DNA of 55,749 nucleotides from Dawidia soli (lineage in GTDB: Bacteria > Bacteroidota > Bacteroidia > Cytophagales > Cyclobacteriaceae): positions 1 through 55,749 of the forward strand of contig NZ_JAHESC010000051.1 in NCBI RefSeq assembly GCF_018598185.1. Reading direction: 5' to 3'. This document shows, one piece after another, positions 25,126 through 33,185 of the stretch. A program made the position numbers and the translations under genes. Each line of letters begins with the position of its first letter. The stretch's first letter is position 1. The notes beneath the pieces were generated by a model. The model was not told where the DNA came from. It was given only the letters and a program-made list of their open reading frames with translations, and ran no database searches.

Positions 25126-25188
25126 CGGCTATTTATAGGGCGTTGGCATAGTTTTAGGCCGTGTATGTCAACACTAAATAATACGGAT

Positions 25189-25638
25189 ATGCCATGGAAT
25201 AAAACCAACTATCCGCCGTCGATGAAGAATTTACCGGCGGCGGTGCGCAACAAAGCGGTCGAGATCGCCAATGCGCTGCTCGCGGGAACGGATATGCCGG
25301 AAGGTATCGCAATTGCCACGGCGACGAGTCGTGCGAAGGATTGGGCCGCGAATCGCGGCAAGGATACAGAAAGTCATGCACCGGAGTCGCGCCCGACCGA
25401 TGTGAAAGAGCATGGTGAGGATCGTTATGTTATTCCGTATCACGGCGACCAGTGGGCGGTAAAAAAAGAGCGTAGTGAAAAGGTGGAGAAGGTTTTTGAT
25501 AAGAAAGCCGATGCGGTGAAGCTGGGGCGGCGTGAAGCGAAGGACGCCAACGCGGCACTGACCGTGCAGAAGAAGACCGGCAAGCTGCAGAAGCGCACGT
25601 CGTATAATCCCAACAAGCGGGGCCGCAAGCAATCGTAA
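25189..25638 (+). CDS. DUF2188-type small protein
   Basis: A 149-aa basic protein from the ATG at 25189 (MPWNKTNYPPSMKNLPAAVR), the start that matches the family; an ATG at 25165 would add eight residues. The N-terminal 50 residues are a short conserved helical domain with a ChaB-like look (PSMKNLPAAVRNKAVEIANA). Residues about 75-140 match DUF2188 (HGDQWAVKKERSEKVEKVFD, then KADAVKLGRREAK). Both occur in small, often stress-induced proteins of unknown function. It stands alone between LysR and a secreted protein. Confidence 0.75.
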   Translation: MPWNKTNYPPSMKNLPAAVRNKAVEIANALLAGTDMPEGIAIATATSRAKDWAANRGKDTESHAPESRPTDVKEHGEDRYVIPYHGDQWAVKKERSEKVEKVFDKKADAVKLGRREAKDANAALTVQKKTGKLQKRTSYNPNKRGRKQS

Positions 25639-25803
25639 CGCGCGAGATTGATGCAATCTGGGGATGGGTGAGGATAAATACCACAATGCTTTGTCCACGG
25701 ACTGCCTCAATTGCGCGTGTGGGGCGATCTTCGTGAGCGGCACAATATTTAAAGATTCTTATCCCGGAAAATCATTATCCACACGAAACTAAAAAAGACA
25801 GTC

Positions 25804-26157
25804 ATGAAAAAGGCAATGTTTGGATTCTGCTTACTGCTCGGGAGTGCAGTAGCGACGTATGCACAGGACACCACTTCAACATCAAGAAGCAGTGATCAAT
25901 ACCGCAGCACACAACAGGATAAGCAAAAAGACAAAGACGAGTACACCGACAAGGAGGTGATCGCTACCAGCGACCTGCCGCAACGTGTACGCGATCAGAT
26001 TCAAGGTCAGGATTACTCCGGCTGGACCGTGAGCAAAGCGTATCGTAAAACAAAGGACGGCAAGACGATGTATGCCGTGGAGCTGATGCAAGGCAGCGAC
26101 AAAAAGATCGTGAAGTTCGACGCCCAGGGTAACAAGCTGAAAGAAAAGAACAAATAG
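25804..26157 (+). CDS. Small secreted PepSY-like protein
   Basis: A 117-aa protein with a signal peptide (MKKAMFGFCLLLGSAVATYA, cleavage likely after AYA-like TYA) and a charged, disordered linker of about 35 residues. The C-terminal domain (about 55-115) reads SDLPQRVRDQIQGQDYSGWT then KDGKTMYAVELMQGSDKKIV, which fits the DUF2874/PepSY-like periplasmic fold. Function unknown; such proteins are often envelope-stress related. It ends 34 bases before a strong bidirectional terminator. Confidence 0.75.
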   Translation: MKKAMFGFCLLLGSAVATYAQDTTSTSRSSDQYRSTQQDKQKDKDEYTDKEVIATSDLPQRVRDQIQGQDYSGWTVSKAYRKTKDGKTMYAVELMQGSDKKIVKFDAQGNKLKEKNK

Positions 26158-26190
26158 CCAGGGGGCTACTCTGCATAGTCCATGCTATAG

Positions 26191-26221
26191 AAAAGGTGCA
26201 CCGGTTAGCGGTGCACCTTTT
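26191..26221. terminator. Bidirectional terminator overlapping the end of the HhH gene
   Basis: A 12-bp perfect stem (AAAAGGTGCACC at 26191-26202 with GGTGCACCTTTT at 26210-26221), 7-nt loop, T-run on the plus strand and A-run before it, so it can stop transcription both ways. The minus-strand gene's stop codon (26205-26207) lies in the loop, so the right-hand stem arm is also its last coding bases. Confidence 0.85.
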
Positions 26222-26531
26222 TTGTTGTGACGGTTGCTTTGGCTGCGAAGGTCAGTCCGGCGGTGGCCAGCGCTTGCCGCAGCCCGGGCAAGCTGGCCGG
26301 GCCTATGCCGTGTAGCGCCAGGATGTCGGCTTCACTCTTTTCAGCGAGCTGCTGGAGTGTCTCTATGCCGGCTCCCGTTAATGCACGTTGTGCCGGGGCG
26401 CTCAAGGCTGTCATGAATCCCGCTGTCGCTTTTGCTTCCTGTGCACAGGTGGGACAGGTGGGGCAATCGCTGCTTTTATAATAGCGATGGCCGTGTTCGC
26501 AAATGCGCAGGGTCTTGAGCTTAAGCATCAT
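26205..26531 (-). CDS. Small protein with Cys-rich knuckle and HhH (RNA polymerase alpha-CTD-like) domain
   Basis: 108 aa when started at the ATG at 26531; the next codon at 26528 is also ATG. The longer open frame upstream is a shadow of the SRPBCC gene. Residues 10-30 contain a zinc-binding-like cluster (ICEHGHRYYKSSDCPTCPTC). Residues about 45-95 form helix-hairpin-helix repeats (LTGAGIETLQQLAEKSEADI, then LHGIGPASLPGLRQAL) as in the RNA polymerase alpha C-terminal domain. It probably binds DNA or protein. It starts two bases after the SRPBCC stop, so it is co-transcribed with it. Confidence 0.72.
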   Translation of the reverse strand: MMLKLKTLRICEHGHRYYKSSDCPTCPTCAQEAKATAGFMTALSAPAQRALTGAGIETLQQLAEKSEADILALHGIGPASLPGLRQALATAGLTFAAKATVTTKKVHR

Positions 26532-26533
26532 GC

Positions 26534-26962
26534 TTATTGCGCTTCGGTATATTTCACGAAGTTGTCGAGGATCGCCTGCCAACCGGCGCGCTGCATGTCG
26601 ACGGAGTGTTGTGTTTCCGCGTCGAATGTTTCGACCACACGCGTGTTGTTGCCTTCGGAGGTGAACTCCACTTTTACGGTGCGGCCGTCGCCCATGGTAT
26701 AGGCGATCAGCTTGTTGGTCTCTACGGCGGTGTATACGCCACCGAAGTCGAAGCTCATGCTGCCGTCTTTGGCGGCCATGGTCGTTTTGAAGGTGCCGTC
26801 TTTGCGCAGGTCGTTTTCCGAATGGGGCGCGTGCCAGTCGTCGGACGCGAAGGCCCATTGGGTGATGTGTTCAGGCTCGTTCCAGTATGTCCATACTTTG
26901 CTTACGGGTGCTTTTACGACGGCTTCTACGGTGACGGCAGTGGTTTTGCTTTCGGTTGTCAT
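26534..26962 (-). CDS. SRPBCC / AHSA1-family protein
   Basis: A 142-aa protein with the START-like helix-grip fold of the AHSA1 group: VKAPVSKVWTYWNEPEHITQ (16-35) and the C-terminal GWQAILDNFVKYTEA. The family binds hydrophobic ligands or acts as stress-related co-chaperones, and no ligand can be named here. It is the first gene of a two-gene unit with the HhH protein, with a promoter-like TAGGTTTG upstream. Confidence 0.88.
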   Translation of the reverse strand: MTTESKTTAVTVEAVVKAPVSKVWTYWNEPEHITQWAFASDDWHAPHSENDLRKDGTFKTTMAAKDGSMSFDFGGVYTAVETNKLIAYTMGDGRTVKVEFTSEGNNTRVVETFDAETQHSVDMQRAGWQAILDNFVKYTEAQ

Positions 26963-27002
26963 GGTATTTTGTGTTTAAGGTTGTTGATTCCTGTTGATGT
27001 GA

Positions 27003-27010
27003 CAAACCTA
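27003..27010 (-). promoter_or_regulatory. Candidate -7 box for the SRPBCC gene
   Basis: TAGGTTTG on the minus strand, 41 bases before the ATG at 26962, fits TAnnTTTG. A -33 TTG at the right spacing is not evident. Confidence 0.4.
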
Positions 27011-27138
27011 TTACAATTTTCCCGGATGCAGGTGGGTAAAAAACGACAACTTCCGGGGTGTTCTGTGACAAGCGGACGCTACGCTATTTATTCTGATGAG
27101 CGGTATCTTTTTCATGTGTAAAATGAGTAGGTTAGGTT

Positions 27139-28221
27139 ATGCAAAGATCTATTCCCGGTTACGCGTGTATCGCGCTGTTGCTTCTTTCCGTTGTTGCGCT
27201 GGGGCAGCCGAAGTCGTCCGATGTGATGACCAAGCCCTTCATTACCAATGTTATGAAACGTGTATGCGATTGGCAATTAGCCAACCCGGTCTCTTTTAAT
27301 GCACGGAACGAAAACGACTGGGCACGTGCGGCCTTTTATACCGGCGTGATCGCCACGTATCAAACCACCGGCGACAAACATTACCTGGATGCCGCCACGG
27401 CGTGGGCCGAGTCGTTCCACTGGAAGCTGGCGCAACGGTTCCGCCATGCTGACGATCACGCCAAGGGTCAAACATACCTGGCGATCTATGCCGAAAAGAA
27501 AGATCCGGTCATGATCGCCGACATCCGCCATACGTTCGACTCGCTCATACTCGACCCCCGGCCGGGGCGTGAGGATTGGTGGTGGTGCGATGCGTTGTTT
27601 ATGGCGCCGCCGGTGCTGGCGCGACTCGCGGCGGTCACGGGTGAACGCAAGTACCGCGACTATTTAAACACGATGTTCTGGGATTCTCATGCTTTTCTCT
27701 ATGATCAGGAAGAGCATCTCTTTTATCGCGATAAGAGCTTCTTTGATAAGAAGACACCACGGGGTAGAAAGACCTTCTGGGCGCGCGGCAACGGTTGGGT
27801 GATGGCCGGTACGGTGCGCGTGTTGCAATACCTGCCGAAGGATGATCCACGCTATAACAACTACGTCAACCTGCTGCGCGAGATGGCGGCGGCGGTGAAG
27901 AAGATCCAGTCCGTCGATGGGTTGTGGCGCCCGAGCCTGTTGGATGAAGAAGAGGTACCTCACCCCGAGACGAGCGGATCGGCATTCTTTTGTTATGCGC
28001 TGACGTGGGGCATCAATAATAATGTGCTGCCCGCGAAGGATTATCTGCCGGTGGTAAAGAAGGCATGGGCCGGTCTGAACCACTATGTGACAGCCGAGGG
28101 CAAACTGCAATGGGTGCAGCCTATCGGTGCTTCGCCGGATAAGGTGACGATCGACAACTACCAGGAGTATGGATCGGGTGCCTTTTTGCTGGCGGGTAGC
28201 GAATTGTATAAGATCAAATAG
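27139..28221 (+). CDS. Glycoside hydrolase family 88/105 protein (unsaturated glucuronyl/rhamnogalacturonyl hydrolase-like)
   Basis: A 360-aa secreted enzyme: the signal peptide is MQRSIPGYACIALLLLSVVA up to about residue 22. The alpha/alpha-barrel family is recognised by FRHADDHAKGQTYLAIY (101-117) and EDWWWCDALFMAPPVLARLA (145-164) with the expected catalytic Asp151. HLFYRDKSFF and GRKTFWARGNGWVMAGTVR follow. The family cleaves unsaturated sugars left by polysaccharide lyases. It is isolated, with no lyase or SusC/D gene next to it. The 3' end overlaps by eight bases the convergent acetyltransferase. Confidence 0.9.
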   Translation: MQRSIPGYACIALLLLSVVALGQPKSSDVMTKPFITNVMKRVCDWQLANPVSFNARNENDWARAAFYTGVIATYQTTGDKHYLDAATAWAESFHWKLAQRFRHADDHAKGQTYLAIYAEKKDPVMIADIRHTFDSLILDPRPGREDWWWCDALFMAPPVLARLAAVTGERKYRDYLNTMFWDSHAFLYDQEEHLFYRDKSFFDKKTPRGRKTFWARGNGWVMAGTVRVLQYLPKDDPRYNNYVNLLREMAAAVKKIQSVDGLWRPSLLDEEEVPHPETSGSAFFCYALTWGINNNVLPAKDYLPVVKKAWAGLNHYVTAEGKLQWVQPIGASPDKVTIDNYQEYGSGAFLLAGSELYKIK

Positions 28222-28684
28222 GCTTGCGCATCGTTATGAGCAATTTGCTGAAGCCGGCTTTTTCGTAGGATAGTATGGCGGGGGTATTGTCATAGTATAC
28301 CTCCAGCCGCATTTCGGTGATGCCTTGTTTTACAGACCACGTGCGGAGCGCGTCCACTACGGCACGGGCAATGCCTTTGCCGCGGTGGTGGGGCACGACG
28401 TACATGAAGCCGACATAGGCGTGTTGTTTGTAGTTTACAAAGGGCAGCCCCTGCTCGATGCGGGCATAGCCGCTGCCGACGATCTCGTCGCCCAGCGTGG
28501 CCACCATTAACGCGATGTGTGTCGCGGTGATCATTCCTTCCAGATCATAATATTGCAGCGGATCGGGGCCAAGTGTAGGGTCGAAAGGGCGCTCGGCGAG
28601 GATCACGCCTTGCTCGAAGGTGCGGAGCGTGGGGATGTCGTCGTGCGTGGCGGCCCGCAGGGTGAGTAGTGGCGGTGTCATCAT
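28214..28684 (-). CDS. GNAT-family N-acetyltransferase
   Basis: A 156-aa acetyltransferase of the GNAT fold. The acetyl-CoA binding segment is visible as VVPHHRGKGIARAVVDAL (about 95-112, the R/Q-x-x-G-x-G/A pattern), preceded by the beta-strand AYVGFMYV and followed by MRLEVYYDNTPAILSYEKAG. The substrate is not predictable. Either of the first two ATG codons could be the start. The upstream region to 28859 is AT-rich and shared with the divergent methyltransferase. Confidence 0.88.
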   Translation of the reverse strand: MMTPPLLTLRAATHDDIPTLRTFEQGVILAERPFDPTLGPDPLQYYDLEGMITATHIALMVATLGDEIVGSGYARIEQGLPFVNYKQHAYVGFMYVVPHHRGKGIARAVVDALRTWSVKQGITEMRLEVYYDNTPAILSYEKAGFSKLLITMRKPI

Positions 28685-28859
28685 CGCTCAATTTACAAAC
28701 ACATGATCGTTATTCCATTTATATTTGATATTGAATTATAGTATTCGTTATATATATATCGTATGGTGAAAAACCGTATGTTTGGTATGTGCTTCTCTTT
28801 TGTAAATAGCAAGCGATCGTTAGCACACGCGAAGCGCGGCGTGTATATATCATCTATTT

Positions 28860-29438
28860 ATGAACGAAACAATACGACAATCTCAGCCGGCGGCGTATGC
28901 TGCCATCGACGAAGCCACGAGGGCTTCGGGGTTTACCATGGCGTCGGATATACTGACGTGCTCGCTGCTGCGCACGCTGGCGGCGTCCAAGCCGGGCGGT
29001 ACGTTCCTGGAGCTGGGCACGGGCACCGGCCTTTCAACGTCGTGGATACTGGACGGCATGGATGCCGATTCGACGCTCGTGTCGATCGATCACGATGCTA
29101 ATCTTTTGGCGATTGCCGGTCGGTTCCTCGGTGGCGATGCGCGGTTAAAGCTCGTGACCACGGATGGGGAGCAGTGGGTGATGAGGCATTTGGCAGAACG
29201 GTATGATTATGTGTTTGCCGATACCTGGCACGGGAAGTATCTGTTGCTGGATGAAGTGCTGGCGATGGTGAAGCCGGGTGGGCTTTATATAATCGATGAT
29301 ATGCTGCCGCAGCCGAACTGGCCGGAGGGGCATGATCTGAAAGTTGCACGGCTTGTTGAGGAACTGGAGGGGAGAGGGGATCTTGTGGTGACGAAGCAGG
29401 CTTGGGCGTCGGGGATTTTGATTGCGGTGAAGCGGTAG
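28860..29438 (+). CDS. Class I SAM-dependent methyltransferase (O-methyltransferase-like)
   Basis: A 192-aa Rossmann-fold methyltransferase. Motif I is FLELGTGTGLSTSWIL (49-64), motif II SIDHDANLL with acidic residue binding the SAM ribose, and a DYVFADTWHGKYLLLDEVLA segment precedes KPGGLYIIDDMLPQ. The arrangement resembles the catechol O-methyltransferase/CmoM-like group of small enzymes, but the substrate is unknown. The ATG at 28860 is chosen; the 175-bp upstream gap is AT-rich with a tatatatata run and no firm promoter match. Confidence 0.85.
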   Translation: MNETIRQSQPAAYAAIDEATRASGFTMASDILTCSLLRTLAASKPGGTFLELGTGTGLSTSWILDGMDADSTLVSIDHDANLLAIAGRFLGGDARLKLVTTDGEQWVMRHLAERYDYVFADTWHGKYLLLDEVLAMVKPGGLYIIDDMLPQPNWPEGHDLKVARLVEELEGRGDLVVTKQAWASGILIAVKR

Positions 29439-29540
29439 GTAGTAGTACGCAAGGGGCTTGGGCGGGGGTGGTTGGCGAAGGGACGTTCTGTCGGAGGGCA
29501 TTGTTGGTTGATTGGTGATTGTAGTACGTGGTAGATGGCT

Positions 29541-29618
29541 CCAAGGGCAGTCGGAGACTGCCGCCATGCTGGGTCCAAGTCACGCACATCCGCTCCGCTT
29601 GGTGCTAAGACTTGAACC
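29541..29618. repeat. Hairpin-rich repeat-like element
   Basis: GGCAGTC-GGA-GACTGCC (29546-29562) is a perfect 7-bp hairpin. It is followed by a longer stem: GGTCCAAGTC (29572-29581) with GACTTGAACC (29609-29618), 9 of 10 paired. It fills the centre of the gene-free stretch 29439-29687 between two converging genes. It looks like an interspersed palindromic element; whether it recurs elsewhere in the genome cannot be seen here. The ten bases ggagactgcc also occur near 2427. Confidence 0.4.
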
Positions 29619-29687
29619 AGTTGTTGGCGCGATGAGCTATATTCGAAACTAGGTATCTTATTGCTATTCTGTATACAGCGCTGCTTA

Positions 29688-30023
29688 TTATAAATGGCTG
29701 CAGGAGACGGCGGTGACGGTCATGGATTCGAGGGCGATGGCGACGGTGGGGGTGTTGGTGGACCAGAGGGCGTCGGGCATGACAACGAACATGGTGCGTT
29801 TGCCGTCGTGGGAGGAGAGGCGGATGTGGCACTCGTCGAGGAATTGCTCGCAGCTCTTTTTGTTGTAGAGGGTGGCGACTTCGTCGAGGGTCATGCCGGG
29901 CTCGATGGATTCGCATTTACCATGATAACACAATACGCGGCGTTGATAGGCAATGGTTTTGAAACCTACGTACAGCACGGCGCACGCACCAACACAAGCG
30001 AAAATAATTTTTAGCGTCTTCAT
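29688..30023 (-). CDS. Hypothetical membrane-anchored small protein
   Basis: A 111-aa protein from the ATG at 30023 (MKTLKIIFACVGACAVLYVG), with one N-terminal membrane helix or uncleaved signal. The remaining 85 residues contain four Cys residues (RVLCYHGKCES, SCEQFLDECH) that could form disulfides outside the cytoplasm. GMTLDEVATLYNKKSCEQFL is reminiscent of SmpA/OmlA-like start segments (G-M-T-x-x-E-V), but the match is weak. No operon partner. Function unknown. Confidence 0.6.
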   Translation of the reverse strand: MKTLKIIFACVGACAVLYVGFKTIAYQRRVLCYHGKCESIEPGMTLDEVATLYNKKSCEQFLDECHIRLSSHDGKRTMFVVMPDALWSTNTPTVAIALESMTVTAVSCSHL

Positions 30024-30429
30024 GGCAGGTATATTAAAAGTCAGGCACAATGGCGCGACGAAGTCAACTTGTTAAAACAGGGGGGAAATTGATTGGGCCA
30101 GGATTACGAACATGAAGATAGTAACTTTCGCCGGCGAAGCAAAGACCGATCGCTCCAACGGTCAAACGCCAGGATGTTCACGGCCACTAATATTTCCCCA
30201 ATCCTTACGCCTTTTATGTGCACTATGGTACCGGTTAGTGTGCTGAACTTTTGGGTGGAACCCGGTAACATCTATCAAAAACCTCGAAAATCTCATAAAA
30301 CGAACCGGTGGCTACTGGAAAAGTGGTTATGAGTATATACCTGAAAAATGAGGTAAAAAATAGATTGAGGGTGTTGTGTAGAAAAGCGCCAGTTTAACCT
30401 TAAATTCATACCTTCAAAACATCACGATA

Positions 30430-30597
30430 ATGGAAACAGTGACCTACACCGAAGCGCTGAAGTACCAGTTGGCCATGGTGCGCGAGACTGCCAACGAGCT
30501 TGCCAAGGAGGAACCTTCCAAGTCGGTGGAGCAGCTGTTGGCTGAGATCAAGTTTGTCAAGGAATTATTGGACGAAGCTTGTCAATTTGTTGACTGA
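30430..30597 (+). CDS. 55-codon small protein
   Basis: A short gene: METVTYTEALKYQLAMVRET, then ANELAKEEPSKSVEQLLAEI and KFVKELLDEACQFVD. The composition is regular and amphipathic: two predicted helices rich in Glu, Leu and Lys, with no rare-codon runs. This argues for a real small cytoplasmic protein or an adaptor. It lies alone in a 1.3-kb stretch otherwise without intact genes. The upstream 100 bp carry no full TAnnTTTG box. No family recognised. Confidence 0.5.
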   Translation: METVTYTEALKYQLAMVRETANELAKEEPSKSVEQLLAEIKFVKELLDEACQFVD

Positions 30598-30811
30598 TGT
30601 ACGCCAAGGGCCGATTGCCCCTGTTGCTTTCCTCCCATCTATACGCCCTTCGCGCGTGGCCTGATCGTATTCCGCCGGTGATGTCGTTTCGACAACGCAT
30701 TCCATAGCTATACTTGCCGTATAAACCTGCTCCGGGGTGCTGACGCGGCAGCACGTTTACGGGCATGCTTTCACAACACGCAAACGCTTTACAAAAAAAC
30801 AACGCACTGTG

Positions 30812-31143
30812 ATGCCTTATGTCGTTTGCCACATGCTGGGATCGGTGGACGGGCGGATCAAACAAGATATCCGGGCACTGAAAGATTCTGCCCGGTATTT
30901 TGAAGAGCCGGCAGCCAGGATCAAAACCGACCTGCCTGTAGGCAGTACCACCATGCAGGAATTTTCGAATAAGAAAAAACACGCGCTGACAACACGCCGG
31001 ACGAATATTCCCAAGGAAGACTTTTGTCGCTGAGCCCCAGGCCAAGGGTTATGCCGCGCTGGCGGGGGCAGTCGGTAAAACGTATCTATGGCGACTTTTT
31101 GCGGCTGCGCTACAAGGTGCTGCGCGGCACGCGGGCCCGCCAG
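30812..31143 (+). pseudogene. Decayed RibD-like (dihydrofolate-reductase-fold) reductase
   Basis: From ATG 30812 the translation MPYVVCHMLGSVDGRIKQDI, then RYFEEPAARIKTDLPVGSTT and MQEFSNKKKHAL matches the N-terminal half of RibD C-terminal-domain reductases (HMxSSxDGRI, then VGxxTMxEF). The reading frame stops at 31031-31033. One base on (+1, at the T-run in gacttttgtc near 31024) it continues as VAEPQAKGYAALAGAV, as expected for this family. It then ends within about 40 codons, well short of a full protein of about 200-230 residues. One frameshift plus loss of the 3' half indicates a pseudogene. A sequencing error could explain the shift but not the missing end. Confidence 0.55.
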
Positions 31144-31272
31144 TAGTGTGAACCGTACACGCACAACTGCTGCGCTGTGCGCCTAAACGGATCGCAGCGC
31201 AGCTTTTCTTTCTATTTTGCTGCGATTCGTTCGATAACCCTACATTGGCCCGCAGGCTGCCCGATCGCTCAA

Positions 31273-31280
31273 TATCTTTG
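31273..31280 (+). promoter_or_regulatory. Candidate -7 box for the secreted protein gene
   Basis: TATCTTTG fits TAnnTTTG and ends 32 bases before the ATG at 31313. A TTG at 31245-31247 lies 25 bases upstream, slightly farther than the usual 19-22. Confidence 0.4.
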
Positions 31281-31312
31281 GGGTTTAAACACATGCAAAC
31301 AAAAGTCTCCGT

Positions 31313-31876
31313 ATGAAAGCGTTTGTGACCCTCGCGTTATCCCTTGCCCTGGCTACTGCCCTATCGGCGCAAAGCCTGAACCACAACTGGAAAAAAGATC
31401 TCGCTGCTTCGTTGGAAGTATTTAAAGGCTGCGCGCCCAATAACACCGGCACGCCCACGAACTGTAACAAGCTGCAGGGCGAGACGTTGAACACGGTATA
31501 TAAAGTAAACGACTTTTTTTCGCAGAAGGCCGGTCGCTATATGACGGTGAGCGAGGTGGCGGGTTTTCTGAAACAAAGCGGCAGCTGGACGGCACTCGGC
31601 CCGGCCTACCTGCAAGAGACGTTGTCGCAGGCCCAGCAAGCGGCGAATGAAAACAAGGCGGTGGTGGCAGTATATCAAAATGCATCGGCTGTCGGCCACG
31701 TGGCATTGATCCTGCCGGGTGAGCTGGAGGCGTCGGGTTCCTGGGGGTTGAACGTGCCCAATACGGCTTCTTTTTTCCTGCCGGACCCGGGTCGTTCGTT
31801 TGTGGCCAAAGGGCTGTCGTTTGCCTTTACGAAGATCATGTTGAAGGATATTGCCGTCTACGTGCGCAAATATTAA
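31313..31876 (+). CDS. Secreted protein, possible papain-fold amidase
   Basis: A 187-aa protein with a clear signal peptide (MKAFVTLALSLALATALSAQ). The mature part has Cys40 and Cys51 (PTNCNKLQGETLNTVYKVND), then a strand-rich half with VGHVALILPGELEAS (127-141) and His129. A Cys in an N-terminal helix followed by a His on a G-H-V-A-x-I strand is the pattern of NlpC/P60-, CHAP- and Tae4-like amidases. I therefore suggest a cell-wall or peptide amidase, but without the full motif this stays a guess. It is followed by a terminator. Confidence 0.6.
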   Translation: MKAFVTLALSLALATALSAQSLNHNWKKDLAASLEVFKGCAPNNTGTPTNCNKLQGETLNTVYKVNDFFSQKAGRYMTVSEVAGFLKQSGSWTALGPAYLQETLSQAQQAANENKAVVAVYQNASAVGHVALILPGELEASGSWGLNVPNTASFFLPDPGRSFVAKGLSFAFTKIMLKDIAVYVRKY

Positions 31877-31944
31877 GCGCGCCTTTCGTTTTTCCACTCA
31901 AAATGCGTTCTGTGTGGCCCGCCTGAGGTCCATTGTTCAGCCAT

Positions 31945-31975
31945 AACCCCGGTTACCGCCGGGGTTTCTTTTTTT
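31945..31975 (+). terminator. Intrinsic terminator
   Basis: AACCCCGG (31945-31952) pairs with CCGGGGTT (31959-31966), followed by a T-rich run to 31975. It ends the transcript of the secreted protein at 31313-31876. Confidence 0.8.
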
Positions 31976-32117
31976 ATCGCGGCGATAATATCTTTACTAT
32001 ATCGTGTGACTTCCATTTTTGCCAGGCATTATGCTATCGGCACCGGCAGGGTCGACAGCCGACAGCGTTGCCTGACCGTCAGGAGCCGGTGCGGACGATC
32101 ACCTAAACCTAACAGCT

Positions 32118-33164
32118 ATGCGCAAACCGCTCACAGTCTTTTTCCTGCTGATCTCCTGGCAAGGAGCCCAGGCATGCTTGAATGAATACGGTGCCGTAAA
32201 CCTTTCGGGGCGCGACGCCGGCGAATTTTTTGAACCCGGGACACACGAACCTTATTTCCGGGCGTTCAACCGGGTATTTTCCGAGAACTTTGTTGCCTCT
32301 CACCACCTTCATGAAGTACCTGCCGACGATTACAAAACGCGCTCGGATATAGCCTTTCACCTGACACGGCTCGGGCGTTATAACGAATCACTTGTCATCC
32401 TCCGGGATCTTGTTAAGCGCTATCCGCATGAGTATAACATCCTCGCGAACCTGGGCACCCTCTATGAGCTGAACAACATGCCCGACTCGGCGTTGCGCAT
32501 ATTGCGTTTTACGAATAAACGCTTTCCGGAGGGACACTATGGTAGCGAATGGTTCCACCTGAAGATACTGGAGGCGAAGCTCCACCTACGCGAAGATCCT
32601 CACTGGCTGGAACAGCATCGCGTACTCGCGCTGGGGATAACGCAAGCCTCGGCCGACACATCGCAGCAATTTCAGGATAACATGAACAAATTATGGGAAG
32701 CAACGTATCAGCTGCACGAGCGTATTCCCTTTACGCCTACACCGGACCTCCTCCTGGCGAATGTCCTGAATGAGCTGGCCGACGCCCTGGCGATCGAGTA
32801 TTCCATGCTGGAGGCCTACAAATTTTACTATATCGGCATGCAGTACGACCCGCAGGATACGTATGGCATGCGGGCGAAACAGCAGGCGCTTATCGAGCCA
32901 ATAAAGAAGGCGGGGCTTGAAATCCCGGATGCACCTGCGTTGAGACGATTCTTTCCACCGGCAGACAGTATACCCTTGATCCGCGATCACCACACGCAGT
33001 ATAGCTCGTCGGAAAAACAGATGGAACGGGTGCTGGCGTACCAGGAGGCGGAGCTGGACCGGAGGAATCCGTTTCCCTGGAACTGGGTGGGCGCTGTGGT
33101 GGTGTTGATCGCAGGGTATATTTATATCAGGAGGATCAAGCCGGAGACAGGAAGAGAGCGATGA
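32118..33164 (+). CDS. TPR-like periplasmic protein with C-terminal membrane anchor
   Basis: A 348-aa protein: signal peptide MRKPLTVFFLLISWQGAQA, then a helical repeat domain. Residues about 75-160 fit two to three TPR-type helix pairs (RSDIAFHLTRLGRYNESLVI, then YNILANLGTLYELNNMPDSA). A second helical block lies about 200-270. The C-terminus has a membrane helix NWVGAVVVLIAGYIYI (325-340) followed by basic residues, so the bulk faces the periplasm. Such proteins usually act as scaffolds for envelope complexes. It is a single-gene unit closed by a terminator; no partner is evident. Confidence 0.75.
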   Translation: MRKPLTVFFLLISWQGAQACLNEYGAVNLSGRDAGEFFEPGTHEPYFRAFNRVFSENFVASHHLHEVPADDYKTRSDIAFHLTRLGRYNESLVILRDLVKRYPHEYNILANLGTLYELNNMPDSALRILRFTNKRFPEGHYGSEWFHLKILEAKLHLREDPHWLEQHRVLALGITQASADTSQQFQDNMNKLWEATYQLHERIPFTPTPDLLLANVLNELADALAIEYSMLEAYKFYYIGMQYDPQDTYGMRAKQQALIEPIKKAGLEIPDAPALRRFFPPADSIPLIRDHHTQYSSSEKQMERVLAYQEAELDRRNPFPWNWVGAVVVLIAGYIYIRRIKPETGRER

Positions 33165-33185
33165 TATTCCCGACGTGGGGATTAA

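Noticed and set aside
29098-29589. Pro/Ser-rich minus-strand open frames opposite the methyltransferase
   Set aside because: They mirror the methyltransferase gene and the hairpin repeat; typical antisense composition.
30093-30332. A 79-codon open frame on the plus strand
   Set aside because: No motif, odd composition, no homologue I recall and no start context; probably chance.
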